A stretch of DNA of 64,000 bases from Flavobacterium sp. FEMGT703F (lineage in GTDB: Bacteria; Bacteroidota; Bacteroidia; Flavobacteriales; Flavobacteriaceae), in the NCBI GenBank assembly GCA_002786385.1, contig PGCN01000024.1, forward strand, positions 83,334-147,333, read 5' to 3'. A program made the position numbers and the translations under genes. Below are positions 9,438 through 20,052 of the stretch, piece by piece. Within the stretch, counting starts at the first letter, position 1, and every line of letters starts with the position of its first letter. The notes under the pieces are model-generated. The model saw nothing but the letters and a program-made list of their open reading frames with translations, had not been told where the DNA came from and did no database searches.

Positions 9438-10826
9438 ATGAAATACGATATTATTGTTTTAGGAAGTGGTCCGGGCGGTTATGTTACAGCCATTCGTGCT
9501 TCGCAATTGGGTTTTAAAGTAGCCGTAATTGAAAAAGAAAACCTAGGTGGCATTTGTTTGAATTGGGGTTGTATTCCCACCAAAGCATTATTAAAATCGG
9601 CTCAGGTTTTTGACTACCTAAAACATGCTTCAGATTACGGTTTGACCGTTAAGGAATTTGACAAAGATTTCAATGCCGTTATTGCCCGTTCGCGCAGCGT
9701 CGCTGACGGTATGAGTAAAGGGGTTCAATTCTTAATGAAGAAAAACAAAATCGACGTTATTGACGGTTTCGGAAAAGTAAAACCGGGCAAAAAAGTAGCC
9801 GTTACTGCTGCCGATGGTAAAGTGACTGAATACAGTGCCGATCACATTATTATTGCAACAGGAGCTCGTTCCAGGGAGTTGCCAAACTTACCGCAAGATG
9901 GTGTAAAAGTAATTGGTTACCGTCAGGCGATGACTTTACCTAGCCAACCGAAAAAGATGATTGTAGTAGGTTCAGGTGCCATTGGTGTAGAATTCGCGCA
10001 TTTTTACAACTCGATGGGAACTGAAGTTACTATCGTTGAGTTTATGCCGAATGTAGTTCCGGTAGAAGACGAAGACATCTCAAAACAATTTGAGCGTTCG
10101 TTGAAAAAATCAGGCATCAATGTGATGACCAACTCTTCTGTGGAAAAAATCGACACCAGCGGAAATGGTGTAAAAGCTTTTGTAAAAACCGCTAAAGGGG
10201 AAGAAATTTTGGAAGCTGACATCTTGTTATCAGCCGTTGGTATTAAAACCAACATTGAAAACATCGGATTGGAAGAAACCGGTATCAAAACCGATAAAGA
10301 TAAAATCTTGGTGAACGAGTTTTACCAAACCAATGTAGCCGGTTACTATGCTATTGGCGATGTAACTCCGGGACAAGCTTTAGCACACGTAGCTTCTGCG
10401 GAAGGTATATTGTGTGTGGAAAAAATTGCCGGTTTACATGTAGAGCCGTTAGATTACGGTAACATTCCGGGTTGTACTTATGCTACGCCAGAAATTGCTT
10501 CTGTAGGTTTGACAGAAAAAGCGGCTAAAGAAAAAGGATATGAATTAAAAATCGGTAAGTTCCCGTTCACTGCTTCAGGAAAAGCCAAAGCGGCCGGAAC
10601 TCCGGATGGTTTTGTAAAAGTTATTTTTGATGCCAAATACGGTGAATGGTTAGGTTGTCATATGATTGGCGCCGGTGTAACCGATATGATTGCAGAAGCG
10701 GTTGTGGCTCGTAAATTAGAAACTACAGGTCACGAAATTTTGAAAGCAGTTCACCCACATCCAACGATGAGTGAAGCGGTGATGGAAGCAGTAGCCGATG
10801 CCTACGGAGAAGTGATTCACTTGTAA
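9438..10826 (+). CDS. lpdA: Dihydrolipoyl dehydrogenase (E3)
   Basis: FAD flavoprotein that reoxidises dihydrolipoamide in the pyruvate, 2-oxoglutarate or branched-chain dehydrogenase complexes, or the glycine cleavage system. The 462-aa protein has the FAD motif GSGPGGY at residues 8-14, the redox disulfide CLNWGC near 41-46, the NAD-binding motif VVGSGAIGVEFAHF near 176, the FAD motif YYAIGD and the active-site HPHPTMSE near residue 439. It is followed by a strong terminator and has no E1/E2 genes beside it. Confidence 0.96.
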   Translation: MKYDIIVLGSGPGGYVTAIRASQLGFKVAVIEKENLGGICLNWGCIPTKALLKSAQVFDYLKHASDYGLTVKEFDKDFNAVIARSRSVADGMSKGVQFLMKKNKIDVIDGFGKVKPGKKVAVTAADGKVTEYSADHIIIATGARSRELPNLPQDGVKVIGYRQAMTLPSQPKKMIVVGSGAIGVEFAHFYNSMGTEVTIVEFMPNVVPVEDEDISKQFERSLKKSGINVMTNSSVEKIDTSGNGVKAFVKTAKGEEILEADILLSAVGIKTNIENIGLEETGIKTDKDKILVNEFYQTNVAGYYAIGDVTPGQALAHVASAEGILCVEKIAGLHVEPLDYGNIPGCTYATPEIASVGLTEKAAKEKGYELKIGKFPFTASGKAKAAGTPDGFVKVIFDAKYGEWLGCHMIGAGVTDMIAEAVVARKLETTGHEILKAVHPHPTMSEAVMEAVADAYGEVIHL

Positions 10827-10846
10827 TTCCGAAACTATAAAGCATA

Positions 10847-10876
10847 AAAAAACCATCCGATTCGGATGGTTTTTTT
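10847..10876. terminator. Bidirectional terminator between lpdA and the TPR gene
   Basis: Stem AAAAACCATCCGA/TTCGGATGGTTTTT with essentially no extra loop. A and T tracts flank both sides, and it lies between two convergent genes. Confidence 0.9.
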
Positions 10877-10890
10877 ATTGGTAAACAATA

Positions 10891-12219
10891 TTATTGTTTT
10901 GCTTTTAAAGCTTTGTATTTGTCGGTCATTTCAAGTGCATTGTACACACTCATCAATGTTTTCTTAGCCGCATCATTATCCGGTTGCAACTCGTAAGCTT
11001 TTTCTAAATACGGTAAAACCGCTTTGAAATTTTTCTCACGCTCTGCTTTTAATACCTCATAACGTTTGTTGTCTTTTTCAGAAGTTCCCAATTTGTTCAT
11101 TTCATTGACAAACTTTTCATCTGCTCTTAACAACAATTCCGCTAAGTTTAAATTCGCATTGAAATAATTAGGATTGATTTCTAAGGCTCTTCTATAATAC
11201 TTCTCAGCATCTGCAACTTTATTAGCATTACCTGAAATCACACCAAGATTGTATACCAAATCAACATTATTAGGATCATTGGCTAAAGCTTGATTGACCA
11301 ACTTAGTATAAGTGTCAAAATCATTCACTTTTAAATACAAATCAGCTTCCGTTAAAATTAAAGAACTGTCTTCAGGATTCGCATTTCTGGCCTCATTAAC
11401 AGCGGCTTTGGCTTCCTCAATTTTACCTTTTTCAACCAAAATCAAAGCGATGTTTTTGTAGATTTCACCTCTTTTAGAAGGTGTTTTCTCATCTCTTGGT
11501 TTTTCGTGCGTACCCGATTTGATGAAAATTTCTCTTTCACTCTTAGAGTTAAAGGTTTCTTCCTGTTTTGAAGCCTTGTTGTAAGCCCAAAATACCATAG
11601 TTTCTCCGGTATAATTAATTTGTTTTAATTCATAATAATATACCAAAGCACTGTCATAATCACGAGCGTTTACTGCAAAACTGGCCGCATAAAACAACTT
11701 ATCCGGATCGTTTTTATCCATTTGATAGGCGGAATACAATACATTTCCGGCTTCTTTATACTTTTTCTCTTCTCCTAAGCCTACAGCATAGTTAACAATG
11801 AATGGCTTGGCTTGCACTACACCATCATCTATAGATTTGGTCAACAAAGCTTTCCCAGATTTCTTTTCAAACTCTTTAACAGCATTTAAGTTTTTAGCCA
11901 ACAACTCTATTTTCTCAGGAGTAAAATAGTTGTTCGCTAATTTGGCGTTGCCGGCATTTTCCGGTTTGGTGTACGCCACTTTCATCTCCAAAAACGGAGC
12001 CACCGCTTTGTAATAATCAAAATACACTTTATCCGATTCGGCTGCAGCGGTTATCAAAGGCTCTGCTTTAACTAATGTAGCTTTGTACTCAACAATATCT
12101 TTATCGGTTAAAGCCTGTTTGTCGTAAATCTTTTTCAATCCTTTCATCTCATCCTTTTGAGCGAAAGAGGAAAAAGAAAGTATCATGGCCGAAGCCAATA
12201 CTAGGTGTTTAATTTTCAT
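10891..12219 (-). CDS. Exported TPR-repeat protein
   Basis: A 442-aa protein with a Sec signal peptide (cleavage probably after SFSSFA) and TPR-like helical repeats in the C-terminal half; the repeats around AEKYYRRALEINPNYFNA and LPYLEKAYELQPDNDAA are the clearest. TPRs mediate protein contacts, so a periplasmic scaffold role is likely, but no partner can be named. It begins 16 bases downstream of gyrA, so it is probably cotranscribed with it. Confidence 0.8.
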   Translation of the reverse strand: MKIKHLVLASAMILSFSSFAQKDEMKGLKKIYDKQALTDKDIVEYKATLVKAEPLITAAAESDKVYFDYYKAVAPFLEMKVAYTKPENAGNAKLANNYFTPEKIELLAKNLNAVKEFEKKSGKALLTKSIDDGVVQAKPFIVNYAVGLGEEKKYKEAGNVLYSAYQMDKNDPDKLFYAASFAVNARDYDSALVYYYELKQINYTGETMVFWAYNKASKQEETFNSKSEREIFIKSGTHEKPRDEKTPSKRGEIYKNIALILVEKGKIEEAKAAVNEARNANPEDSSLILTEADLYLKVNDFDTYTKLVNQALANDPNNVDLVYNLGVISGNANKVADAEKYYRRALEINPNYFNANLNLAELLLRADEKFVNEMNKLGTSEKDNKRYEVLKAEREKNFKAVLPYLEKAYELQPDNDAAKKTLMSVYNALEMTDKYKALKAKQ

Positions 12220-12235
12220 GTGGTATTATTTTAAA

Positions 12236-14785
12236 TTATTCTTCAGAAGCAGAAGTATCCGTTGAAGTTTCGCCTTCATTCACCTCATTGATGTCAGCAT
12301 CAGTATCTTCTTCAGATTCTTCTTCTTTCATTACTTTAGTTACGGCTGCGATCGAGTCATTGCCTTTGATATTGATCAAACGAACACCCTGCGTAGCTCT
12401 TCCCATTACTCTCAAATCGGAAACTTCCATACGGATGGTTAAACCAGATTTGTTGATAATCATCAAATCATCAGCATCGGTCACCGCATTGATGGAAATA
12501 AGTGCTCCGGTTTTTTCGGTGATGTTCAAGGTTTTTACTCCTTTTCCGCCACGGTTGGTGATTCGGTACACATCTTCCCCATCATCATCCACCAATTTGG
12601 TACGTTTACCGTAACCGTTTTCAGTTACTACTAACAATTGGGTTTCGTTGATATCTTCTTTGTTGACAGAAACCATTCCAATCACTTCGTCTTTGTCATC
12701 AGCTAAGGTAATACCTCGTACTCCGGAAGCTGTTCTTCCCATCGGACGGGTTTTTTCTTCTTCGAAACGAACCAATTTACCTGATTTTACAGCCACTAAA
12801 ACCTGACTGTCTCCGTTGGTTAATTTGGCTTCTAACAATTCGTCGTCTTCTCTGATGGTAATGGCGTTGATACCGTTTTGACGCGGACGAGAATATTGCT
12901 CCAATGGCGTTTTTTTCACCTGACCTTGTTTGGTCGCCATAATTACGTAATGGCTGTTGATGTATTCTTCGTCTTTTAAATCTTGTGTACAGATGAACGC
13001 TTTTACTTTATCGTCTTGTTCGATATTGATCAAGTTTTGAATAGCACGACCTTTACTGGTTTTACTGCCTTCCGGAATTTCGTAAACACGCATCCAGAAA
13101 CATTTTCCTTTTTGGGTAAAGAACAACAAATATTGGTGGTTGGTTGCTACGAACAAATGTTCTAAGAAATCCTGATCGCGAGTTCCGGCACTTTTTTGTC
13201 CGACACCACCGCGGTTTTGGGTTTTGTATTCCGATAAATTAGTACGTTTGATATAACCGGCATGCGAAATGGTAATTACCACATTCTCATCGGCGATCAA
13301 ATCTTCAATACTTACATCGCCACCGGAATATTCAATTGTTGAACGACGTCCGTCACCGTATTTATCTCTGATTTCGATTAATTCATCTTTAATCAATTGC
13401 ATTCTTAATTCTTTACTTGCCAATAAATCTTTCAAGTGTTGAATTAATTTCATGATTTCTTCGTACTCCGCTCTTAACTTGTCTTGCTCTAAGCCGGTCA
13501 ACTGACGCAAACGCATTTCAACAATAGCGCGCGCTTGGATATCGGTTAAGCTGAAACGCTCAATCAATTTGTTTCGGGCTTCGTCTCCGTCTTTAGAAGA
13601 ACGAATCAAGGCAATTACCTCGTCAATATTGTCTGATGCGATGATCAAACCTTCTAAGATGTGCGCTCTTTCTTCGGCTTTGCGCAATTCAAATTGGGTT
13701 CTTCTTACCACTACATCATGACGGTGTTCTACGAAATAATGAATCAAATCTTTCAAATTCAACATTTGTGGTCTTCCTCCCACCAAAGCAATGTTGTTAA
13801 CACTGAAAGACGACTGTAATTGGGTGTATTTGTAAAGTGTGTTCAACACTACATTCGGCACTGCATCGCGCTTCAATTCGTATACGATACGCATGCCGCT
13901 TCTGTCCGATTCGTCACGGATGTTCGAAATACCTTCGATTTTTTTCTCGTTAATCAAATCGGCGGTTTTCTTAATCATTTCCGCTTTGTTCACTTGGTAA
14001 GGAATCTCTGTAACGATAATCGCTTCTTTACCGTTCACTTCTTCAAAGTTCACTTTGGCACGGATAACGATTCTTCCTCTACCCGTTTTGAAAGCTTCAC
14101 GAACACCATCGTATCCGTAAATTACACCACCGGTAGGGAAATCCGGTGCCTTGATGTAGTTGATTAACTCATCAATTTCAATATCATTATTATCGATATA
14201 AGCCAAAGTTCCGTCCACTACTTCGGTTAAGTTGTGCGGCGGCATGTTAGTAGCCATACCAACAGCAATACCGGAAGCTCCGTTAATTAGAAGATTCGGC
14301 ACTCGGGTTGGCATTACTTTCGGCTCGTATAAGGTATCGTCAAAGTTCAATTGGAAATCCACGGTTTCTTTGTCGATATCTGCCATTATGTCTTCTGACA
14401 TTTTTTTCATTCTGGCCTCAGTGTAACGCATCGCTGCGGGACTGTCACCGTCAACCGAACCGAAGTTACCTTGCCCGTCAATTAACAAATAACGCAAACT
14501 CCACTCCTGTGCCATACGAACCATGGCATCATATACTGAAGTATCACCGTGCGGGTGGTATTTACCCAAAACTTCTCCAACAATTCTTGCGGATTTTTTG
14601 TGCGCTCTGTTAGAAAAAACGCCTAAATCATACATTCCATATAACACTCTTCGGTGTACGGGTTTTAATCCGTCACGCACGTCAGGTAGCGCTCTTGAGA
14701 CAATTACAGACATCGAATAATCGATGTATGCTGATTTCATTTCATCTTCGATGTTAATTGGAATTAACTTTTCTCCGTCAGACAT
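12236..14785 (-). CDS. gyrA: DNA gyrase subunit A
   Basis: Breakage-reunion subunit of type II topoisomerase. The 849-aa protein has the catalytic Tyr in AMRYTEARM near residue 122. The quinolone region reads [18 protein letters not shown]: the position matching E. coli Ser83 is Thr and the Asp87 equivalent is kept; Thr is wild type in several phyla. The C-terminal pinwheel has six beta-propeller blades and a GyrA-box-like segment near [10 protein letters not shown]. The tail is an acidic Glu/Asp/Thr-rich stretch. The start ATG at 14785 gives [16 protein letters not shown]. It is transcribed divergently from clpC. Confidence 0.98.
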   Translation of the reverse strand: MSDGEKLIPINIEDEMKSAYIDYSMSVIVSRALPDVRDGLKPVHRRVLYGMYDLGVFSNRAHKKSARIVGEVLGKYHPHGDTSVYDAMVRMAQEWSLRYLLIDGQGNFGSVDGDSPAAMRYTEARMKKMSEDIMADIDKETVDFQLNFDDTLYEPKVMPTRVPNLLINGASGIAVGMATNMPPHNLTEVVDGTLAYIDNNDIEIDELINYIKAPDFPTGGVIYGYDGVREAFKTGRGRIVIRAKVNFEEVNGKEAIIVTEIPYQVNKAEMIKKTADLINEKKIEGISNIRDESDRSGMRIVYELKRDAVPNVVLNTLYKYTQLQSSFSVNNIALVGGRPQMLNLKDLIHYFVEHRHDVVVRRTQFELRKAEERAHILEGLIIASDNIDEVIALIRSSKDGDEARNKLIERFSLTDIQARAIVEMRLRQLTGLEQDKLRAEYEEIMKLIQHLKDLLASKELRMQLIKDELIEIRDKYGDGRRSTIEYSGGDVSIEDLIADENVVITISHAGYIKRTNLSEYKTQNRGGVGQKSAGTRDQDFLEHLFVATNHQYLLFFTQKGKCFWMRVYEIPEGSKTSKGRAIQNLINIEQDDKVKAFICTQDLKDEEYINSHYVIMATKQGQVKKTPLEQYSRPRQNGINAITIREDDELLEAKLTNGDSQVLVAVKSGKLVRFEEEKTRPMGRTASGVRGITLADDKDEVIGMVSVNKEDINETQLLVVTENGYGKRTKLVDDDGEDVYRITNRGGKGVKTLNITEKTGALISINAVTDADDLMIINKSGLTIRMEVSDLRVMGRATQGVRLINIKGNDSIAAVTKVMKEEESEEDTDADINEVNEGETSTDTSASEE

Positions 14786-14959
14786 ATATTATAAATTATT
14801 AATAAAAATTAGTTCAAATTCAAAACGTGCTAATATAGGATATTTATACTGTTTGGCGCCAATTTTAGTCCACAAATTTCAAAGATTTATTAACAAAACA
14901 GGGGCTTTTTTTGGTTAATAAAATAGTTCTTTAACGGCTTTTATTATTGCCTTTTTTTT

Positions 14960-14975
14960 TGTCAATTAGCTGACA
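14960..14975. promoter_or_regulatory. Candidate stress operator upstream of clpC
   Basis: Dyad TGTCA-ATTAGC-TGACA about 75-90 bp before the clpC start, immediately upstream of TACTTTTA (14977-14984), a possible -7 element. It shares the TGTCA/TGACA arms with the dnaK upstream dyad. Confidence 0.4.
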
Positions 14976-15049
14976 GTACTTTTAGGCGGAATGATTTTTG
15001 TTAGAATGACATCATATCACTAAATTTACAATAGCAACAATACACTATT

Positions 15050-17593
15050 ATGGACGATAATTTTTCACCAAGAGTTAAAGATGTAATTACCTATAGCAAA
15101 GAAGAAGCTTTGCGCTTAGGGCATGACTTTATCGGAACGGAACATCTGATGCTTGGTATCTTGAGAGACGGAAACGGTAAGGCGATTGCTATCTTAAATA
15201 ATTTGTCGGTCGATTTAGATCATTTGCGCAAAAAGGTCGAAATCTTAAGCCCCGCCAATCCAAATACCGACATCAGCAACGAAAAGAAAAACCTCCACTT
15301 GACGCGTCAAGCGGAGCGCGCATTAAAAACCACATTCTTAGAAGCCAAAGTATTTCAGAGTTCCTCTATCAGTACTGCCCACTTACTGCTTTGCATTTTA
15401 AGAAACGAAAACGATCCCACAACCAAACTACTGCATCGTCTGAAAATAGACTATAATGTAGTCAAAGAACAGTACCTAAACATGACACCAAACGAAGAAG
15501 ATTTCACAGATAACCTGCCGAGAAACGAATCGTATAACGACGATTCCGGTCAGGATGACAGCCTAAAAGAAGGCAGTTTCAACAATCCGGCCAACAAAAC
15601 CAACAAAAAATCTAAAACTCCGGTGTTAGACAATTTTGGACGCGACTTAACCGAATTGGCAGAAGAAGGCAAACTCGACCCGGTTGTAGGTCGCGAAAAA
15701 GAAATTGAGCGCGTGTCTCAAATTTTAAGCCGCAGAAAGAAAAACAATCCGCTACTTATTGGAGAACCGGGTGTTGGTAAATCAGCCATTGCCGAAGGTT
15801 TGGCCTTGCGCATCATTCAGAAGAAAGTATCGCGTATTCTCTTCAACAAAAGAGTGGTGACTTTGGATTTAGCCTCATTAGTAGCCGGAACCAAATACCG
15901 CGGTCAGTTTGAAGAAAGAATGAAAGCCGTGATGAATGAATTGGAGAAAAACGATGACATCATTTTGTTCATAGATGAAATCCACACCATAGTGGGCGCC
16001 GGTGGCGCTACCGGTTCGCTAGATGCTTCTAATATGTTTAAACCGGCCTTAGCCCGTGGTGAAATCCAATGTATTGGTGCTACGACTTTGGATGAATACC
16101 GTCAGTACATCGAAAAAGACGGTGCGCTCGAAAGACGTTTCCAAAAGGTAATTGTAGAACCTACTTCGGTGGAAGAAACGATTACTATCTTGAACAACAT
16201 CAAAAACAAATACGAAGACCATCACAACGTAATTTATACCCCTGAAGCGATTGAAGCTTGTGTGAAGTTAACCAACCGCTACATGTCGGAGCGTTTCTTG
16301 CCGGACAAAGCGATTGATGCTTTAGACGAAGCGGGCTCAAGAGTACACATCACCAATATCGACGTGCCGAAGCAAATTTTGGATTTGGAGCGTCAGTTGG
16401 AAGAAGTACGCGAATTGAAAAACTCTGTCGTTAAGAAACAGAAATACGAAGAAGCGGCCAAATTACGCGACGATGAAAAACGCTTGGAAAAAGACTTAGC
16501 CATTGCTCAAGAACAATGGGAAGAAGAATCGAAAAGCAACCGAATTCGCGTAACGGAAGACAACGTTGCCGATGTAGTTTCAATGATGACCGGTATACCG
16601 GTGAATCGTATTGCCCAAACGGAAAGCAATAAATTGGCACACTTGCCGGAGTTAATCAAAGGCAAAGTAATTGGTCAGGACGAAGCGGTAACCAAAATTG
16701 CTCGCTCCATCCAACGCAATCGCGCCGGATTGAAAGATCCGAATCGCCCGATTGGTTCGTTTATTTTCCTGGGATCAACCGGTGTTGGTAAAACACAATT
16801 GGCGAAAGTACTAGCTAAAGAATTATTCGATTCAGAAGATGCGTTAATTCGCATTGACATGAGTGAATACATGGAAAAATTTGCCATTTCTCGTTTAATC
16901 GGAGCGCCTCCGGGCTATGTAGGTTACGAAGAAGGCGGACAATTGACCGAAAAAGTGCGCAGAAAACCATACTGTGTGGTATTGTTAGACGAAATTGAAA
17001 AAGCGCATCCTGACGTTTTCAACATGATGTTACAAGTGTTAGACGATGGTTACTTGACGGATAGTTTGGGTCGTAAAATCGACTTCAAAAACACCATCAT
17101 CATCATGACCTCTAACGTTGGAGCGCGTCAGTTGAAAGATTTCGGGCAAGGCGTTGGTTTCGGCACTTCTGCTAAAGTAGCACAAGCCGACGAACATTCG
17201 AAAAGTGTGATTGAAAACGCTTTAAAGAAAACCTTTGCGCCTGAATTCTTGAACCGAATCGACGACGTAATTGTGTTCAATCCGTTAGAGAAACACGACA
17301 TCGATTTGATTATCGAAATCGAATTGAAAAAATTATATGCTCGCATCGAAGAGCTAGGCTACAAGTTGAATTTATCTGACAAAGCCAAAGCCTTTATTGC
17401 CGAGAAAGGTTTCGACAAACAATTTGGTGCGCGTCCGTTAAAAAGAGCCATACAGAAATACGTAGAAGATGCCTTAGCCGAAGAAATCATCACTTCGAAA
17501 ATTGCCTCCGGAGACGAAATCTTTATGGATTTAGATGAAATTGCACAAGAGTTAACCGTGACGATTAACAAAGCGGAAAAACCGACTAAATAA
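15050..17593 (+). CDS. clpC: ATP-dependent Clp protease ATPase subunit ClpC
   Basis: AAA+ unfoldase that feeds proteins to ClpP. The 847-aa protein has two N-terminal Clp repeats (residues 1-145), a charged linker to about 185, AAA domain 1 with Walker A GEPGVGKSA near 238 and Walker B ILFIDEIH, a UVR-like/middle segment (KKQKYEEAAKLRDDEKRLEKDL) near residue 465, and AAA domain 2 with GSTGVGKTQ near 578, ending in the C-terminal small domain. The UVR motif and short middle region separate it from ClpB. It is monocistronic. Confidence 0.95.
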   Translation: MDDNFSPRVKDVITYSKEEALRLGHDFIGTEHLMLGILRDGNGKAIAILNNLSVDLDHLRKKVEILSPANPNTDISNEKKNLHLTRQAERALKTTFLEAKVFQSSSISTAHLLLCILRNENDPTTKLLHRLKIDYNVVKEQYLNMTPNEEDFTDNLPRNESYNDDSGQDDSLKEGSFNNPANKTNKKSKTPVLDNFGRDLTELAEEGKLDPVVGREKEIERVSQILSRRKKNNPLLIGEPGVGKSAIAEGLALRIIQKKVSRILFNKRVVTLDLASLVAGTKYRGQFEERMKAVMNELEKNDDIILFIDEIHTIVGAGGATGSLDASNMFKPALARGEIQCIGATTLDEYRQYIEKDGALERRFQKVIVEPTSVEETITILNNIKNKYEDHHNVIYTPEAIEACVKLTNRYMSERFLPDKAIDALDEAGSRVHITNIDVPKQILDLERQLEEVRELKNSVVKKQKYEEAAKLRDDEKRLEKDLAIAQEQWEEESKSNRIRVTEDNVADVVSMMTGIPVNRIAQTESNKLAHLPELIKGKVIGQDEAVTKIARSIQRNRAGLKDPNRPIGSFIFLGSTGVGKTQLAKVLAKELFDSEDALIRIDMSEYMEKFAISRLIGAPPGYVGYEEGGQLTEKVRRKPYCVVLLDEIEKAHPDVFNMMLQVLDDGYLTDSLGRKIDFKNTIIIMTSNVGARQLKDFGQGVGFGTSAKVAQADEHSKSVIENALKKTFAPEFLNRIDDVIVFNPLEKHDIDLIIEIELKKLYARIEELGYKLNLSDKAKAFIAEKGFDKQFGARPLKRAIQKYVEDALAEEIITSKIASGDEIFMDLDEIAQELTVTINKAEKPTK

Positions 17594-17611
17594 GACTGTT
17601 TAATCTTTTAC

Positions 17612-17672
17612 AAGCCACAAATCACAAGAATTCCCGCCTTTTATCCGTGTGAATTTCTGTAATTTGTGGCTT
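17612..17672. repeat. Inverted repeat between clpC and the RimK-like gene
   Basis: Arms AAGCCACAAAT (17612-17622) and ATTTGTGGCTT (17662-17672) enclose words such as ATCCGTGTGAATTTCTGT. It lies just after the clpC stop and may also act as an mRNA 3' structure. Same word family as 5982-6157. Confidence 0.6.
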
Positions 17673-17685
17673 AAATTTTTATAAA

Positions 17686-19053
17686 ATGCCACAAAATAAA
17701 ATCATTTTAGGTTCAGAAGAATGGTGTTCGTTTCCGGAACTTGGTATTCCGGCCATCAAAGCTCGTGTGGATTCGGGTGCCAAAACTTCGGCTTTACACG
17801 CCATCAATATCGCGCCTTTTGTAAAAGAAGGCGAAAATTGGGTGAAGTTCGACATCAATCCGATTCAAAACAACCTAAAAACCGTTATCCATTGCGAAGC
17901 CAAACTTATTGACAAACGCATCGTAAAAAGTTCGAGCGGTTTTCGCGAACAACGCTATGTGATTCAAACACAGCTTAAAATTGGCGATGATGTTTGGACC
18001 ATAGAAATGACGTTAACCAACCGAGATTCTATGGGTTTCCGTATGTTATTGGGTCGCGAAGCTATGAGTGGCAGGATTTTAGTCGATCCGGAACAAAAAT
18101 ATTTACTGGGACAAACTACCACCGAAAGTCTGAAAGATTTATACCAAAATGCCATCGCCAACAAATCCGGTTTGCGCATTGGTGTTTTAGCCAGTAATCC
18201 GGAATTGTACAGTAACAAACGTATTATGGAAGCAGGTGAAATGCGAGGACACGAAATGCATTTCCTAAACATTAAAGAATGTTATATGAAACTCGATGCC
18301 ATAAAGCCTGAAATTCATTACCGCGGTGGAAAAATCTTGGATAATTTCGACGCTATTATTCCTAGAATTCGACCAAGTATTACCTTTTACGGTTGCGCCT
18401 TGACACGACAGTTTGAAGCGATGAAAGTTTTCTGTTTGAACTCCGCTGCCGCTATTACCCAATCGCGTGACAAATTGTTTTCCTTGCAATTATTATTGCA
18501 CCACGGCGTGGACATTCCGACTACCGGTTTTGCCAATTCGCCCTTAGACACCGATGATTTGATTAAGATGGTGGGCGGTTCGCCTTTGATTGTAAAGTTG
18601 TTAGAAGGAACCCAAGGAAAAGGTGTGGTTTTGGCCGAAACCAAAAAAGCGGCCGAATCGGTAATCAATGCTTTTAAGAGTTTGAATGCTAACATTTTAG
18701 TACAGGAATTCATCAAAGAAGCCAATGGGAAAGATTTGCGTTTGTTTGTAGTAGACGGGAAAGTTGTGGCTGCCATACAACGTGAAGCGGCTGCGGGTGA
18801 ATTCAGAGCCAACATTCACATGGGCGGCACGGCATCTGTAATCAAGCCTACTCCTGAGGAAAAGAAAATCGCCATCAAAGCTGCTAAGGCTATGGATTTA
18901 AAAGTGGCCGGTGTAGATATCATTCGTTCTTCGAAAGGGCCATTATTGTTAGAAGTGAATTCTTCTCCCGGATTGGAAGGTATTGAAGGCGCAACCAACA
19001 AAGACATCGCCGGAGAAATGATTAAGGCGATTGAGAAGAATTTTAAGCGATAG
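17686..19053 (+). CDS. rimK: Fused RimB-like peptidase domain and RimK-type ATP-grasp ligase
   Basis: A 455-aa protein with two parts. Residues 1-142 match the putative ATP-dependent zinc protease/retropepsin-like family (PF05618), with [14 protein letters not shown] (Asp-Ser-Gly-Ala) near residue 27 and MLLGREAM near 127. Residues about 165-455 are RimK: a pre-ATP-grasp region, then an ATP-grasp fold with [18 protein letters not shown] near 296, [18 protein letters not shown] and [15 protein letters not shown]. RimK adds glutamate residues to the C-terminus of ribosomal protein S6. In Pseudomonas RimB is encoded separately and trims these; here the two are joined. Substrate is inferred. Confidence 0.9.
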   Translation: MPQNKIILGSEEWCSFPELGIPAIKARVDSGAKTSALHAINIAPFVKEGENWVKFDINPIQNNLKTVIHCEAKLIDKRIVKSSSGFREQRYVIQTQLKIGDDVWTIEMTLTNRDSMGFRMLLGREAMSGRILVDPEQKYLLGQTTTESLKDLYQNAIANKSGLRIGVLASNPELYSNKRIMEAGEMRGHEMHFLNIKECYMKLDAIKPEIHYRGGKILDNFDAIIPRIRPSITFYGCALTRQFEAMKVFCLNSAAAITQSRDKLFSLQLLLHHGVDIPTTGFANSPLDTDDLIKMVGGSPLIVKLLEGTQGKGVVLAETKKAAESVINAFKSLNANILVQEFIKEANGKDLRLFVVDGKVVAAIQREAAAGEFRANIHMGGTASVIKPTPEEKKIAIKAAKAMDLKVAGVDIIRSSKGPLLLEVNSSPGLEGIEGATNKDIAGEMIKAIEKNFKR

Positions 19054-19102
19054 TTAACAGATACGATGACAGATTTTAAGATGACGGATAACAGACAATT
19101 TT

Positions 19103-19684
19103 ATGAATAAAAACCGACTTGAAGCTTTCAGCGATGGTGTATTGGCCATTATCATCACTATCATGGTATTGGAATTTAAAGTGCCGAATGACACTACTTT
19201 TGCATCAGTTATTCCGTTGTTTCACAAGTTTCTGAGTTACATCTTGAGTTTCATTTATGTTGGTATTTATTGGAACAACCACCATCATATGATGCATACC
19301 GTGAAACGCGTTAACGGTACTATTCTTTGGGCGAATTTACATTTATTGTTTTGGTTATCGTTGATTCCGTTTACCACGGCTTGGATCGGTGAACATCACT
19401 TTGCTCCTTTTCCGATGATGTTGTATGGAGTGATTTTATTGATGAATGCTATCGCCTATTCTATTTTACAAAGTGTAATTTTAAAACATCATGGCAAAGA
19501 TTCGTTACTTTCAAAAGCCCTCGGAAAAGATTACAAAGGAAAAGCTTCGATAGTATTATATATCATAGCCGTATTAGCCTCAAAATATTACACAGAAATC
19601 TCCGGAGCGATTTACATTTTAGTAGCGCTGATTTGGCTGGTTCCGGATAAACGCATTGAAAAAATCTTTAGTGAAAACGAATAA
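19103..19684 (+). CDS. TMEM175-family potassium channel-like protein (DUF1211)
   Basis: A 193-aa membrane protein that starts with the family hallmark R-x-x-x-F-S-D-G (RLEAFSDGVLAI, residues 5-16). This is one six-helix unit, the bacterial arrangement, in which four subunits form a K+ channel. Helices are at about 10-30, 44-62, 72-94, 100-122, 148-164 and 166-184. It is followed 8 bp later by the DUF1304 gene, so the two are probably cotranscribed. Channel function is inferred from the family. Confidence 0.88.
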   Translation: MNKNRLEAFSDGVLAIIITIMVLEFKVPNDTTFASVIPLFHKFLSYILSFIYVGIYWNNHHHMMHTVKRVNGTILWANLHLLFWLSLIPFTTAWIGEHHFAPFPMMLYGVILLMNAIAYSILQSVILKHHGKDSLLSKALGKDYKGKASIVLYIIAVLASKYYTEISGAIYILVALIWLVPDKRIEKIFSENE

Positions 19685-19692
19685 CAAGATAC

Positions 19693-20052
19693 ATGAACAC
19701 AATCTCTCAACTCATCATCGGATTTATAGCTTTCGTACACCTCTATATCTTATGGTTGGAGATGTTTGCTTGGACAACTCGCGCCAAAAAAGTATTCAAA
19801 ACCATACCCGAAGACCAGTTTGAAAAGACCAAAGTATTGGCTGCCAATCAGGGTTTGTACAACGGCTTTCTCGCTGCGGGATTGATTTGGTCGTTACTGA
19901 TTGGTGAGGCAACTTGGAGTAAAAACGTAGCCATCTTCTTCTTAGGCTGTGTACTTGTGGCCGGCATTTACGGCGCGTTAACGGCTTCCAAAAGAATATT
20001 TTTTGTACAAGCCGTTCCTGCTATTTTGGGATTGTTGAGTTTACTCTTCTAA
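19693..20052 (+). CDS. DUF1304 family membrane protein
   Basis: A 119-aa protein with four membrane helices. It matches DUF1304: a HLYILWLEMFAW motif in helix 1, NQGLYNGFLAAGL in helix 2 and a C-terminal helix ending AILGLLSLLF. Function is unknown. Its last 12 bases overlap the 3' end of hutH on the other strand. Confidence 0.85.
   Translation: MNTISQLIIGFIAFVHLYILWLEMFAWTTRAKKVFKTIPEDQFEKTKVLAANQGLYNGFLAAGLIWSLLIGEATWSKNVAIFFLGCVLVAGIYGALTASKRIFFVQAVPAILGLLSLLF

Noticed and set aside
14590..14785. Quinolone-resistance change in gyrA because Thr replaces the Ser83 equivalent
   Set aside because: Thr at this position is wild type in several bacteria; the sequence alone gives no sign of selection.
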